Source: Loripinus fragilis (Eukaryota; Mollusca; Bivalvia; Lucinida; Lucinidae). From it: a stretch of 64,000 bases of DNA. Position 1 is the stretch's first letter; the number at the start of each line of letters is the position of its first letter. Positions 1 through 10,867 of this stretch are shown piece after piece. The stretch is taken from positions 124,001 to 188,000 of the forward strand of contig CAXHUL010000255.1 in the NCBI GenBank assembly GCA_964019695.1, given 5' to 3'. The notes under the pieces were generated by a model, which searched no databases, was not told the DNA's origin, and saw only the letters and a program-made list of their open reading frames with translations. The translations under genes and the position numbers were made by a program.

Positions 1-687
1 CAAGTGTATTTTATCAGCGTGTCTGCTTAATATGTGATGTACGTATTCTGTAAGATGAAGTCACGAGATTTTGCCATGAGCGCATTTTTGCAAGAAATTC
101 AGAAATTCTATCATATTACATGTTGTCAGACTAGACTTTCGGGCTATCCGTTTTGTTCCATACGTGACATGATTACCGTGGGTTAGAGCCACTTAAAAAC
201 TATGCCAGCTTATCACTTATCGCATTTGCCAACAGTAAAGACTCAGACGAGCCTGTTCTAAAGCGCAGCCAGCGCCTGTGCTGCTAAAATCTACAAAGTA
301 TGGAAGTACATGTAGATAAAGTCTTAAGCCAAACACTACACTTCTAGCTATACATCCACAAAACGCATTGAGGCGTGACTCTTACGGTAAATGTATTGAA
401 TGAATCGAGGGTCGTGGTTGAAGCATAGTTATGCAAATTACACGGATTTTAACGCTTACGAGCCAAGTACCGAATTTTTATAAACTTTGTAAAAATCTCT
501 AAGCTTTCGTACAGTCTCGTAATCTGTAGCAATTAAGCCAGGTGCATACCATTTTATCAATCATCTTCTCTAGGCTGTTATTGATATTCTTCAATAATTC
601 CGAAGTTTAGAGTTGGGTCCATTTCGATGTGATCTGTGTTTAATTAATTGTAATTTCGGTATGTACATGGGCGCAGGCTGATTGTAC
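1..687. other. No gene recognised
   Basis: AT-rich sequence with short open frames only. I see no splice-flanked coding segment and no recognisable repeat end. It lies 3' of the lectin-EGF gene exons, which are on the minus strand, so it could be intron, 3' UTR or intergenic DNA. Confidence 0.5.
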
Positions 688-940
688 ATGCGCGGAATCA
701 GGATTTTTTTCCCAGGGGTTGGGGTCTAGGCCCTTCTGCCAGAAAACAGCTCTGACAACGATTTTTTTAAAAATAATTTTCCAAGGTTTCAGAGGGGGTC
801 CATCATTTTCCATGGGGGGGGGTCCAAATTTTTGCAGAGGGGGTCTAAATGCTAATTTGTATAGAAACCCATAGAACTTGTGATTTTCCAGAGGGGGGTG
901 GGGGGTCCGGACCCCCTATTCCCCCCTGGATCCGCACTTG
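688..940 (+). mobile_element. G-run element with GGATCC-type terminal inverted repeats, copy 1
   Basis: The left end begins CATGCGCGGAATCAGG and the right end finishes CCTGGATCCGCACTTG, which is an inverted match. Between them are several runs of G and the phrase GGTCCGGACCCCCTATTC. A second copy with the same ends and core lies at 19097-19369, and a broken third at 32699-32776. No protein is encoded. The short imperfect inverted ends and small size fit a non-autonomous DNA element. The superfamily is not known to me and no target duplication is clear. Confidence 0.7.
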
Positions 941-1161
941 TCGTTAATTATGGTTATAGCTGATAGCCATACATGATAAAATATGCAACCAACACTGTTC
1001 ACAACTTCTGCGGCTGTAATTTGAAAATTTTAACATGTGATCCTATCAAATATAAGTGAACAGCATTTGAATAATGTCGGAGTTCGACGTCGAATAGGCT
1101 TAAAGATTGTTGAATCGCTTTCTGTATATTTCACGAAAAAATGTAAGTAAAGAGTACTCAC

Positions 1162-1259
1162 CACGTGCCGGATCACAAAATGTTTTGGGTCGTTTCATTA
1201 ATCTGCTAAGGGTAAAGCTGTCATTCACTTTAGAAAGAGCCGCTTCCAATGAGTACCCA
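1162..1259 (-). CDS. Candidate internal exon, unknown product
   Basis: On the minus strand an open segment is bounded by TTTGCAG before 1259 and by a good donor, GTGAGT, at 1161-1156. It reads GYSLEAALSKVNDSF, then a basic stretch MKRPKTFCDPAR, entering in phase 2 and leaving in phase 1. The acceptor has a weak pyrimidine tract. It lies downstream of the EGF exon at 3724-3587 and could belong to that gene's cytoplasmic part, but I recognise no domain. The support is splice sites plus amino-acid composition only. Confidence 0.22.
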
Positions 1260-1334
1260 CTGCAAACATTTTCGCTTTTGGTATCCAATGGTCTTGACCT
1301 GGCGAGAGTTGCTTAAAACGTGAGCGTTTTAATG

Positions 1335-1548
1335 TAGCGCTACGCAGCGCGATTCCCTAACTCTATGTAACGATTATAGTGCCTAAAAAGCGCTATTTGT
1401 AACAGTCCGTTTCTAACGACAACATTCCTATTAAAGATATGCATACACATAAAGCGCTACGTAGCGCTCTGCCGAAGTAATAGTTCGTTTCGCATATCGC
1501 TATCCGCGAGACTGCCAACGATTGGTGTTGTAGCGCTACGAAGCGCTA
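1335..1548. repeat. Three copies of an AGCGCTACGTAGCGCT palindrome
   Basis: Near-identical 16-18 bp palindromes lie at 1335-1350, 1453-1468 and 1531-1548, differing mainly at the central base (TACGCA, TACGTA, TACGAA). Spacings are about 118 and 78 bp. Each can fold on itself. They may be ends of small mobile repeats, but no larger unit is evident. Confidence 0.6.
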
Positions 1549-1782
1549 TATTGCAACATACCGTTGCATAGCAAAGCCAGTGCCACAAAGAGTTCCAAAT
1601 TCAAATGTCTGTTTCATTGAAAGGTATGCACAATCGGCGAAAAGATTGATCAGCATTTGTGCAAATGAAGACCGAGACAGATTAAACTCAATAGTTTGCT
1701 TTGGTTTGAAGTGAAGCAATGCACCTGTATTGGTATGAGATATGTAACACAATTTTTGAACAGAAGAGACACGGCTAAACAT

Positions 1783-1956
1783 CTAATCAATCGGTGCCCG
1801 ACTTTTACGAATTGAATATCGCGTGATGGGTTCCGGATCAGCTCTTGACTTGGTGATTACCGCATGGGACACACCATTGAGAGTGTAAACTGACCCTAGT
1901 ATTTCATAGCTACTGCTACTTGCACCACTGCTGCTGATGCTACTTTCACTCCTCTT
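1783..1956 (-). CDS. Candidate terminal exon, unknown product
   Basis: A 57-codon open segment on the minus strand ends in TAG at 1785-1783. It starts serine-rich (ESSISSSGASSSSYEIL), continues SVYTLNGVSHAVITKSR, and ends with a basic tail RYSIRKSRAPID. About 40 nt upstream on the minus strand there is a long pyrimidine tract and a CTAAT branch-point-like word, followed by several possible AGs. A serine-rich, basic C-terminus would suit the cytoplasmic tail of the lectin-EGF gene on this strand. No family is recognised and chance remains possible. Confidence 0.25.
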   Translation of the reverse strand, partial: KRSESSISSSGASSSSYEILGSVYTLNGVSHAVITKSRADPEPITRYSIRKSRAPID

Positions 1957-2317
1957 TCAACAAATGAATTAGCGATGGTTATAATGAAAAAAAAATGAAG
2001 AAAAGAGAGAAATGAGTAGATAGATTAAACCACGATGCGCGGAATCATATCTAATCACCATTTTTAAACATGGTAATGATCAACTTTCTGATTTGCATAA
2101 ATACCCATTTTCATCATGATGAAGACCACATTCGAACATTTCATACTGTAGCAATATTATCTGAATTTTGAATTCAAAATTTTCGAACCCTGGAAAAATG
2201 CTTAATCTTCTGTGTTGGAACTTTAAAGAAATAAGCCGTATGACGGAATACATATAAATAATTTTAAAAAATTATTTTGATGATATATCCGCTCATGTTC
2301 TATGATGATCCCAAAAA

Positions 2318-2478
2318 GTTCTGTTGTTAGTGTTTTAACGTCCGAACAACAGCTAAAGTCATATAGAGACGGGGCCACGGCTTAAAGTCTCATCCGACAG
2401 ACTGGAGAAGCCGGGAATCGAACCTTCGACCCCTGGTTTACAAGGCAAGTGGCTTATCCACTACACCACAGCGGCTCC
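2318..2478 (-). mobile_element. tRNA-derived SINE, Thr-like head
   Basis: Read on the minus strand, the element starts at about 2478 with a tRNA-like head. It has an A box (GTGGTGTAGTGGATAAGC), an anticodon-loop-like CTTGTAA (TGT, Thr) and a B box (GGTTCGATTCCCGG). A body follows and the tail contains CGGACGTTAAAACAC. The aminoacyl arm does not pair as in a functional tRNA, so this is a SINE and not a tRNA gene. Confidence 0.8.
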
Positions 2479-3239
2479 TCCAAAATGTTCTAATCGAGAA
2501 TTTCTGAAGTGAAATGATCTTTCCCAAACGAATAATCAATTCGTTTCAAACATGCTGAAATAAACTCGCCAAGCTGTCTATCAAAAAATTAACGTTGACG
2601 TCGCAAACACTTAATATACAATAACATGACGTAGGGACCTATGAACTATTGCCTATTTCTCAGAAACTGCCTAAGATATCGAACTGAAATTTCACATGTA
2701 TACTACAGAGACATATAGGTATCAGAAAATATCAAAATCTCAATTTCGACCATGTACCTCATTTGGACCCAAAATCTCATGGCTGGTCACATATTACCTG
2801 TATCTGATGAAACTGCTAAATGTTTGTAAACTTCATGCTGATGTCTCTCACCATTTGATTTACAGCAACTCATGCATTTTTCCAGCTGTTTTTACACATG
2901 TTATGAACGATTTAGATGTATTTTATTTTGTTACTTATATTATAAGAGAAACCCCCAAGGTCATGCGACATTGAATGATGCCTGCTAAAGTGGATATAGT
3001 TTTGTCCAAACCAGAAGATTTATAGAGTATATGATAATACACAAACATTCACGTAAGATACTTCTTAATGGGTGTATGCACTTCAATAATTAACAGTGAA
3101 TGTTAATTATTCAATATTCAAATTATGACTACAAAAATTAAGCATTTTGAACATTTTTCTTATTCAAAACGTCAGTGTGTACGACCAAGAAATGCCACAA
3201 TAAGACACGACAGACCAATCAAAGATCGAACACAACTTG
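2479..3239. other. No gene recognised
   Basis: AT-rich intronic or 3'-flanking DNA of the minus-strand lectin-EGF gene. A plus-strand frame at 2696-2974 is open but lacks splice context and recognisable motifs. Confidence 0.5.
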
Positions 3240-3420
3240 TTTGTTTGATTTGATTCTTTACGTCCCATCAACAATTTTTCAGTTATATAGGGAGGGGTCT
3301 TCCTGGGGTGAACCAGTACTAACCTAGGATAAATGTGTCTTGCTCAAGGAGACAACGCAGCGAACCCACGGCCCCTGGGTCTCGAGTCAAGCACTCTAAC
3401 ACTGAGCTACTACGCTCCCT
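3240..3420 (-). mobile_element. tRNA-derived SINE, GGGACGTAAA tail family, copy 1
   Basis: On the minus strand it begins GGGAGCGTAGTAGCTCAG, an A-box-like sequence, and has a B-box-like GTGGGTTCGC. The body word is CTTGAGCAAGACACATT. The tail reads GTTGATGGGACGTAAAG followed by AATCAAATC. Two plus-strand relatives lie at 57996-58113 and 58203-58407. The shared tail suggests mobilisation by the same LINE. Confidence 0.85.
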
Positions 3421-3586
3421 ATCAAACCCACCTGTGTTAGTTTCTGTATATACTATTTTATGTGTATATTTACTGAATATTTGGTGATGAGAAATACATC
3501 ATAATATCCAACAAGAGAAGTCTTATATCAACGTTTACACTACTTTCAATATGGTAAAACACTTATGGATATAAAAAGTGGCATAC

Positions 3587-3724
3587 CTATACTACAGTCA
3601 TCACTCTTCCAGCCAGGAGCACATACATTGTCAGGACAGCTACCATTGATGCGATCACATTTCTTATTGTTGAGACAGTGGCAGGGAGTCGTGCAGTTTT
3701 GACCAAACATTCCTGCACCACATC
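3587..3724 (-). CDS. EGF-like (MEGF/Draper-type) exon of a lectin-EGF gene
   Basis: This minus-strand exon is bounded by TATTCACAG at its 5' end and GTATGC at its 3' end. It is 138 nt and enters and leaves in phase 1. It encodes one EGF-like repeat, CGAGMFGQNCTTPCHC then LNNKKCDRINGSCPDNVC and APGWKSDDCSI. The eight cysteines are spaced as in the laminin-type EGF repeats of MEGF10, SCARF and Draper proteins, with the typical FGQNC and GW..DDC. The previous exon found (22732-22511) ends with a phase-1 G, which joins to GGA (Gly) directly before the first Cys. The domain is extracellular and disulphide-bonded. Bivalve proteins of this type usually carry several such repeats and a membrane segment; neither is seen here. 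Confidence 0.88.
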   Translation of the reverse strand, partial: DVVQECLVKTARLPATVSTIRNVIASMVAVLTMYVLLAGRVMTVV

Positions 3725-3924
3725 CTGTGAATACATACTAAAATATCAAAGCGTATGGCAGAATTTATTGATTCGCATTGTATAATGTACATACATTAAA
3801 GCAACATGATGCATTCTCTTAATTGCATTTTTGGTCAAACGGTTTAAATCGTTTATTGTATCGTTCATCGACTGCAAGCAAATATTATTTATTTATCCCA
3901 AGACTGAAAAACGGGCTTTAAACA

Positions 3925-4026
3925 GATGTTTTATTGTGTTTTTGTCACTTTACCATAAGGTGTCCTGGTTAAGGTGTGATATTTGATTGTATCGATTCCT
4001 ACTCTTTCCCTTCTTAGTTACTTTTA
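3925..4026 (+). mobile_element. Penelope-like 3' tail (family A), 5'-truncated
   Basis: It ends with TTTGATTGTATCGATTCC followed by a TTCTTAGTTAC-like terminus, preceded by TTTGTCACTTTACC. This matches the terminal sequence of the large element at 7475-11122, which lies on the other strand. The copy is diverged and truncated at its 5' end. Confidence 0.65.
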
Positions 4027-4045
4027 TATTGTTGACTCATTATTT

Positions 4046-4286
4046 AATGTACCTCCCATTGTTTGTGGAGGGGGCTGCGTTTGGTTTTGTTTTGTTAGTC
4101 AGTACATAGTGTCTTTTGTAGTTTTGCAATAATCTTGACGCAGAAGAGAAAGAGCTGTTTGCTTTAGCTTTAACTGTCTTTCTGATGTTTAGTGACTGTT
4201 AGTGTTCTGTAGATCTTCCTCGCGGTGTCGCGGGCGTCTGCAGTGTGTGATTGTGGTATTTCCTAGTAATCATATTCACTTAATTA
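4046..4286 (+). mobile_element. Penelope-like 3' tail (family B), diverged
   Basis: It matches the minus-strand copy at 26564-26822. Shared words are CTCCCATTG, TTTTGCAAT, CTTCCTCGCGGTGTC, and the terminal GATTGTGGTATTTCCT. It is diverged and interrupted by small indels. Confidence 0.6.
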
Positions 4287-4383
4287 CCTTTCATCATTAA
4301 TACCCCTTGCTTTGTTTGTTTTTGTGTAAATAGTTTATCGAAAATAATTGAATCAACCTGCAAATTGACTAACTTATACTTGA

Positions 4384-4464
4384 CTCACTTTCCCTTTGGT
4401 ACCCTGGGTCGGGTGTGGTACTTGATTGTATCGATTCCTGATCTTTGCACCCTTACTTACTTTG
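4384..4464 (+). mobile_element. Penelope-like 3' tail (family A), short
   Basis: An 81-bp 5'-truncated copy runs from CACTTTCCCTTTGG through TTGATTGTATCGATTCC and ends ACCCTTACTTACTTTG, the family's usual end. Confidence 0.75.
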
Positions 4465-4465
4465 T

Positions 4466-5637
4466 AACTGGATGCATACTTTAGCTGAGATTCAATAAGA
4501 CATTAGCACTAACTCTGAAAAATTTTATCTAATTTTCATGGCAACAAAAGAATTTTGAAGTGGTTTGGCTTTCTTGGCAAAGCGAGGAACAACAAACCCA
4601 CATTTACCTGCTTACTGCATAAATTTTTCAAATGTTATGCTTTCAAAAATTGGCCAGTTATGTTTGTCGAATGTTGAGTCTATCCCATTGTGTAGGTTTT
4701 ATTACTTTAGAAAACGTTCTGGGTCTACGAAATGGGTGTAATGAACAACTTTCAGGGCAGGTGTAACCGTTGAAATCGCATTCATGTTTGATTGCATTTT
4801 TTTGATTTTCTGACTTGATCCCATTGTGGCATATATGACATGAAAAATGTATGGTTAGGGAGACAACAGCGTTTCACTATATTTAAAAAGGTCCTGCTGT
4901 CTGCAAAATGTCAAATATACAATATGTTGGAAATATGAGGATTCGATGTGTTCGGCAAAGCCAAGTTCATATCGCACAAACAAATCTAGACCACAATCAT
5001 GAACTTAAATAAAATTTTATATTGGATATCAGTGAAGTGTGTACTTTACACATGTTTCTATAATCTCCCGTTAGTCTGGTTAATGACAACAACATTTATA
5101 TATTGCTGATGTAAGCATTCTGTTTAGCACGTATGGTATGAGAAGCCATAACTGTCTTTTTTCAATATTTTTTTTATTATTATTTTGTCGCCTCAATCCA
5201 AACAAAGTATTTCGAGTGTGCATTGAGTTGGCCATTTGAGCACTCACAACATATGTTTTGGTTGGGAAAAAAATAATTTGAATTATACACCCTTACAGGT
5301 ACACAGACAAACAATGTTGTTCCATGCTTGGAAAATTCAAAACTTAACATAAGGGATAAGGGCATTATCTCCAAAATAGGACCAGTCAAAATTTAGGGCC
5401 TTGGGTTACCGAGCCTCTGATAGTATTAAGCCTTGTCTAATCAGGGGCCTGTAGTTTCTTAAGATATAGCAGTACCATATTCTTCCTAATAAGCACACTT
5501 CTATGCATGTAGTTTTTCAGATCAGTTGACTTCTGATTAATTGAAAATGTTAACAGAAATTTATTTTGTGTAAACAATCATTACTCCTATCATTTTAAGG
5601 CTAGTAAGATTATTTTGAAAAATTAGAAAAGGGACTT
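4466..5637. other. Intronic AT-rich DNA, nothing recognised
   Basis: No coding, RNA or repeat signal could be supported. Open frames are short and lack splice context. Confidence 0.5.
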
Positions 5638-5746
5638 TTGTCTTCCCAGTGTCTCGTGATTGCTGTGTGGCTCTATCTCACTGTGCAACAGGTTTGTCTG
5701 CAGTTTAGGATTGTGGTATTTCCTGATCATACTCATTTGCTATTTT
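5638..5746 (+). mobile_element. Penelope-like 3' tail (family B)
   Basis: It begins at CTTCCCAGTGTCTCGTGA and ends TTTCCTGATCATACTCA followed by TTTGCTATTT. This is the same 3' terminus as at 9949-10048, 26564-26822 and 44643-44800. Confidence 0.75.
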
Positions 5747-6205
5747 CACCTGCCATTCAGTTTGAAATGCAAGACTAGTGATTGGGAGTCTCTGATCCTA
5801 AAAATTCTTTCAGGCAAGCACCCTGTGAAACCAACAGGCCGTTTATAGAGGAACACAACATAATTAACATTGAATGACGTACATTGTATTTTTATCTGTA
5901 ATTTGCAATATTTGAAAATAAAAAAGTTGTTTTGATATTTTTTCTGGAACTACTCAGAGCTTAAATGTAGTTTTTATAGTTTAAACATATTGAATTGTCA
6001 TTTATGATACAGCAGTGGGGTTTGGTAACAAGTTATCACAACATTAGCCTCAACCCTTCCCCTACATTATAGACATACATGATAGTTTATAAACAAGGAC
6101 CAAATATATACAATTCAAGTTATGTAAAAAAGACGGACTGATAGTAATATAGACTGGAAAATATCAGTAATAAATAAACAAACAAATACATCATAGTGTT
6201 ATCAA

Positions 6206-6236
<31 letters not shown>

Positions 6237-7474
6237 AGTAATAAAGTAATTAAGTACTAAATGAATAGAGCAGCAAACAATTGACTGCTAGTAGGAACCC
6301 CTGAAATTTGAGATAAGGATTTTTAATTAGTTTCAAAGAAAGAGTCAATGAGGTTATCAACAACGTTTTGAGGCATGAATATATCTGTGTTTAGCCCTGA
6401 GCAAGACGATATTAGTTTCATTATTCCAGATTTGGTTTACAAAAAGAATCAAAGTAATGTTTAGGGGTTGAAAAACTCTAACTGTATCATTAAATAATTG
6501 TCTTTTATCAAAATACTTTCTCTAATAAAAAGTTAAGGGTGGCATCCTCTATCATACCACACGAATAACATTAGGGATTATCACACACTTGATTTAAAAA
6601 AAGACCATTGATAAGACCGTTGCACTTATTTCTTAGTCGTCCGTTTTAAAAAAGAGGTATATCTTTGTCCATATTAAAGTAGGGAGGAGGACACGATATG
6701 TTTACTTGGAGTTTATGTGGTTTGTTAAAAGTTGTAAATAAGGATATAGCTTTCAAGTCGTTTGCCTGAGAGTTCCATAGTCTGATGGATGTTGCAATAC
6801 AATATTTCTGTGAAATACTTACCTGTTCAATGATAAGGTACATATATTTTTTTTATTTCTCATAGGAAAATCTGAAACGTCACTAACTTCAGGTATTTAA
6901 TCTTGTATGTAGGAGGGCACTATGTCAGTTTTATACATGAAAGAAAGTTTATGTTGCTGTCTTCTTTGTGAAAGAGTTGCCCACCCACTCTTTATACAGG
7001 TTTTCAAATGATGCAGATCTTGTTTATCCTGTATCAAGTTAGGCTGCTTTATATTGGATTTTTGTAGTGTTACTGAGTCTTGTTTGGGCATCCATACCAT
7101 ACAGCTAATACATACTCTACAAAATTAGCATATAAGACATATACATCTAGTTGAGATACTTTCTACTCATATATAATTTAAGTTTAAGTGTGATTCTTGA
7201 TATCGTCAATTTACCTGTAAATTTGTAATTTCTCAAGCAATACAAATTTTCTTTATTTACCAAGGAGTGGTGTGTATATAAGCTCTCACAATACATATCA
7301 TTAGGGGATACACAATTTTGTTCTTGACCAGACAAGACACACTAAATTATTACAGTGAGTAAAATTTATTATGAGACAAAGGTATCTAAAGTTCACTTGT
7401 ACTTATCATGTATGTGTATATGTGGTAATCAGCAGATGACTATATACTGTGTCGAAGTTCACTTATTCTCACCA
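5747..7474. other. Intronic AT-rich DNA with an AAAT microsatellite
   Basis: Apart from the tetranucleotide run at 6205-6237 (about eight AAAT units), no gene or repeat is recognised. Confidence 0.5.
6205..6237. repeat. (AAAT)n microsatellite
   Basis: About eight uninterrupted tetranucleotide units are read directly. Confidence 0.95.
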
Positions 7475-8129
7475 AGGTAAGTAACGGTGCAACGATCAGG
7501 AATCGATATAATCAAGTACCACACCTGGATACCAATGGGAAAGTAACAAACTCACAGCCAGACACCATGGACGAGAGCCAAGAAGTCAGCTCTTTCCCAG
7601 CAGGTGATCACAAGGCACATATAAACAGATGCATACAAATGCATAGCAAACACAAGACAGAAAAAAACCCATAAAAGATCCACAAAAGAAGCACCGCCTT
7701 GGAACGGTCAGTAAAATATTTTACAAGAGGGCTTAAACCGGTTTAACGGTGCACCAACCTCACCCTTAGTTCAGATGTGGATCAAGACACATAGATGTTT
7801 GGTTTGCATGAAAGACCCTTACTTTATCAATGCATCATCTCCTAGAACATATAAATCAAGGTATAAAAAGAAGATAAAGCAAAGATAAGGACTCAACAGT
7901 AAATAAAACTGAACTAACGGAGCAAAAGAAATCCAACAGGTAAACCCCGGTGGGCCCAACAAACAGCCAAAGCATCAGGCCCCTAACATCTCATCAATAG
8001 ATAAGTCTTTAAGTTGGAACCGTCATAGAGTCTAAAGTCCAACCCACTGGCGTGCAATTAAAGAGGAAAGCAAAGTTGTCAACCGTGATTGGGTTGACCA
8101 CCAAGCATGCAGTCTGTTGCAATACATTA

Positions 8130-9103
8130 CGAGGCTTGTTCAGAAACTATTGAGACAACCGCCATTTTGTCAAAATGACTGAACAATATTTTTAACAATG
8201 TACATTTACATTAAATGTAGCATCTAAGGGGAAGTGGGTTGGATTATCTTACAGTTATCTTCAATGGCTACGGATAAATAGCGTATAGATGACAAATACC
8301 CCCACCATATTGGAGCACGCAATATAACGTTTGTGTTCATTGTGCAGTGTCTATAATAATATCATTCAGGTAATTAAGCTACACTGATGGTTTCTTGGTG
8401 CGTACATTATTTGATTTGTATATCTGCATTTGCAGAATCAACTAATAATCTGTATGGACTTCGTAGATATACGGTATTACTTGTTATGTTTGAATGATCT
8501 GAACAATACGTTGATGAAACCTAATAATGTGGGCATGTCAAATTTATTTTTGATAGTAAAAAGCAAATACGCTGAATAGACTGTTAAAACTGTTTCAATC
8601 GAACACCTTTGCCAACTGCAAATAAAGTATAACTAAACATTTGGTTTTAATTTCATTTCAAAATTGTATTAGGTGCTTGCACTCAGTAATTTTGATTTTG
8701 GTTTTCCACTGTCATCGTATTTTTGACATTTGAAATTCAAGAATATCCTTGAGTAAGCCCCAAATATACCATTCATTTATCTGTAAACATTACAAGTTTG
8801 TTATCAAATGAAATGGCAGTTTGTGTTGAACAATGTCTGCAAAATATTTTACTTTGATAATAAATGTCATGTTGATTGTAAAATTAAGTATTCTTAACAC
8901 TTAGCGTTTTTGACGTGCTCCAGTAATTGCTACCTGTGGTTACGAAGGCAACAGAAGAACGAAAGTCGACGTAATTAGTCCAACATTGTCAAGCAAAATA
9001 ACTTTGCAAGAGGACAATAATACTTCAGAGCGAAGTTCAACTGTCTACGCCAAAGATTGCATATTAAAAGGCATATGTCTCAATAGTTTCTGAACAAGCC
9101 TCG
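8130..9103. mobile_element. TA-flanked MITE with perfect 27-bp inverted ends
   Basis: The ends are 8130-8156 and 9077-9103. They are perfect inverted repeats beginning CGAGGCTTGTTCAGAAAC and ending TTGAGAC. TA flanks both sides (8128-8129, 9104-9105). Removing the element plus one TA restores the Penelope reading GYNI-NVLQQTACLVV, so the insertion boundary is confirmed by the disrupted ORF. The 974-bp interior has no transposase frame. TA duplication and size point to a non-autonomous Tc1/mariner-type element. Confidence 0.9.
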
Positions 9104-9948
9104 TAATGTTATAGCCAATCTTTTTATAATGGGAATTATTTTAATGAATTGCGCTGAAAAATTATTAGAGCCAACAATCTTCTTCAATTTATACACCAAG
9201 TCACCATAGAATTCAGGTTCTGAAAGTTCATGGCGTAAAAGAGATTTAAGTCCAACTTGGAATTTAGATATCAAATCATAGTATCGTCTTTAAAATTAAG
9301 AAAAGGTTTTGCGAAGTTTATGATATCGATAGCCTTGTTTAAGAAGTTTCTGAGTTTACAATTTATTGCGAGTTTTGAAGTCAGTAATATAGCTAAATGC
9401 TCTAGCAAAATGAATGAGATGAGAGATATAGACTCCATAGGATGTAGAGCGAGGAACATCACCATCTAAAAACGGGAAATTGACAATTTCAAAATCAAAT
9501 TCGTCACGTTTATCATAAATTTTGGTCGACACTATATCATTAGAAATAGACAAATGCAAATCTAAATATGCAGCCTCGGTATCAGAGGTATTCGCTTTAT
9601 TAAGTTGGAGCTCTGAAGGGTATATTTGACTCACCACCCCTGTCAAAATAAACATTATTAATGTTTAAAATATCGTCCAAATATCTGGATTTAGTGTAAA
9701 ACGCATCAATAACATTAGCCTGCTTATCATCAGAAAGAGACATCATAAAGTCCCTTTCATAACAAAACAGGAATAAAGCTGCAACCAGGGGAGCACAATT
9801 AGTACCCATAGGAATCCCAACTTCTTGTCTATACAGCTTGGTGCCAGATCGAATAAAAATGTTGTCCAACAACAAGGTCAGCGCATCACGTACATTTTGA
9901 CATGACAATGCGTGATAATTTTTAGGTTTTTCGGAAGTAAAAAATGCA

Positions 9949-10048
9949 TGGTGTCTCGTGACGGTTGAGCGTCTCTTCCTCGCAGTGCCATATGGTTGTC
10001 TGCGGTTTGTGATTGTGGTATATCCTGATCACACTAACTTACTATTAC
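9949..10048 (+). mobile_element. Penelope-like 3' tail (family B) inserted in the RT gene
   Basis: A 100-bp 5'-truncated copy runs from TGGTGTCTCGTGACGG to CTTACTATT. It sits inside the minus-strand RT ORF, flanked by ATGCA on both sides (9944-9948 and 10049-10053), which looks like a 5-bp target duplication. It lies antisense to its host element. Confidence 0.85.
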
Positions 10049-10867
10049 ATGCAAGGTAAGGAGAGCCTTTTCTCTGGAAGGTTCTTTCAGTAAGATCACT
10101 AAGTTTATCTTTTTAATTAAATTATGAGGTAAAGTAGTGTAAAGAGTAGAAAAATCATAAGAAGACAAACTGGTCGCATTGAAATCTCTAGCTTTAAGTT
10201 TATCTAAAATTTCACCTGAATTTTTAATAGACCAAAATAGGTTTTTACCGGATATCTCATATACCTTTCCACAGTACTTAATAACATGTTTTTTAACAGC
10301 TGTTAGACACGAGGTTAAAAATTTAGAAAGTAATGTTGTCATACAAGAACTAGAATTAGCAATAAATCTTGTTTTATATGTTTTATGGAGTGTAGGTAAC
10401 CAGTACAACGTAGGAACTTTGTCTTTATTATATTTAGCTTTGACACCAAACTGTAGGGCTGTATGACAACCATGCCCATCAGCAATCGCCCTCTCACTCA
10501 AAGATGGCTGCAGTTTATAAGCATTAGTGTCAACAAGCTCACGGTAAAAAGTATTGATATAATACAATCGTCAAACAACTACAACATTGTTAGCAGATTT
10601 ATCTGCTGGAACCAAAACATAGTTTATATGAAAATGCTGGATACCTCGTTTAAGATGACGAAAAGAAAAGTTAGGTTTAGGGGGTAAAAGATGTGTATTA
10701 TGAGAGTAAAATGAAATACGAGTATCAATAATTTTAAAAATGTTTATCTTCCATTCCTTCAAGGCATCAGGATCAACATTTTCCCAGTTGTAACAACGAT
10801 AACTGAAGTCATTTAAAGAATCAGCGATCTCTCTACGACACTTAGGGAAATCAATAGTTGAGGGAAA

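Noticed and set aside
2400..2478. Possible tRNA-Thr gene
   Set aside because: Boxes A and B are present but the acceptor stem does not pair and a SINE body and tail follow.
10179..10687. Plus-strand frames within the Penelope-like element
   Set aside because: They are antisense shadows of the RT coding sequence.
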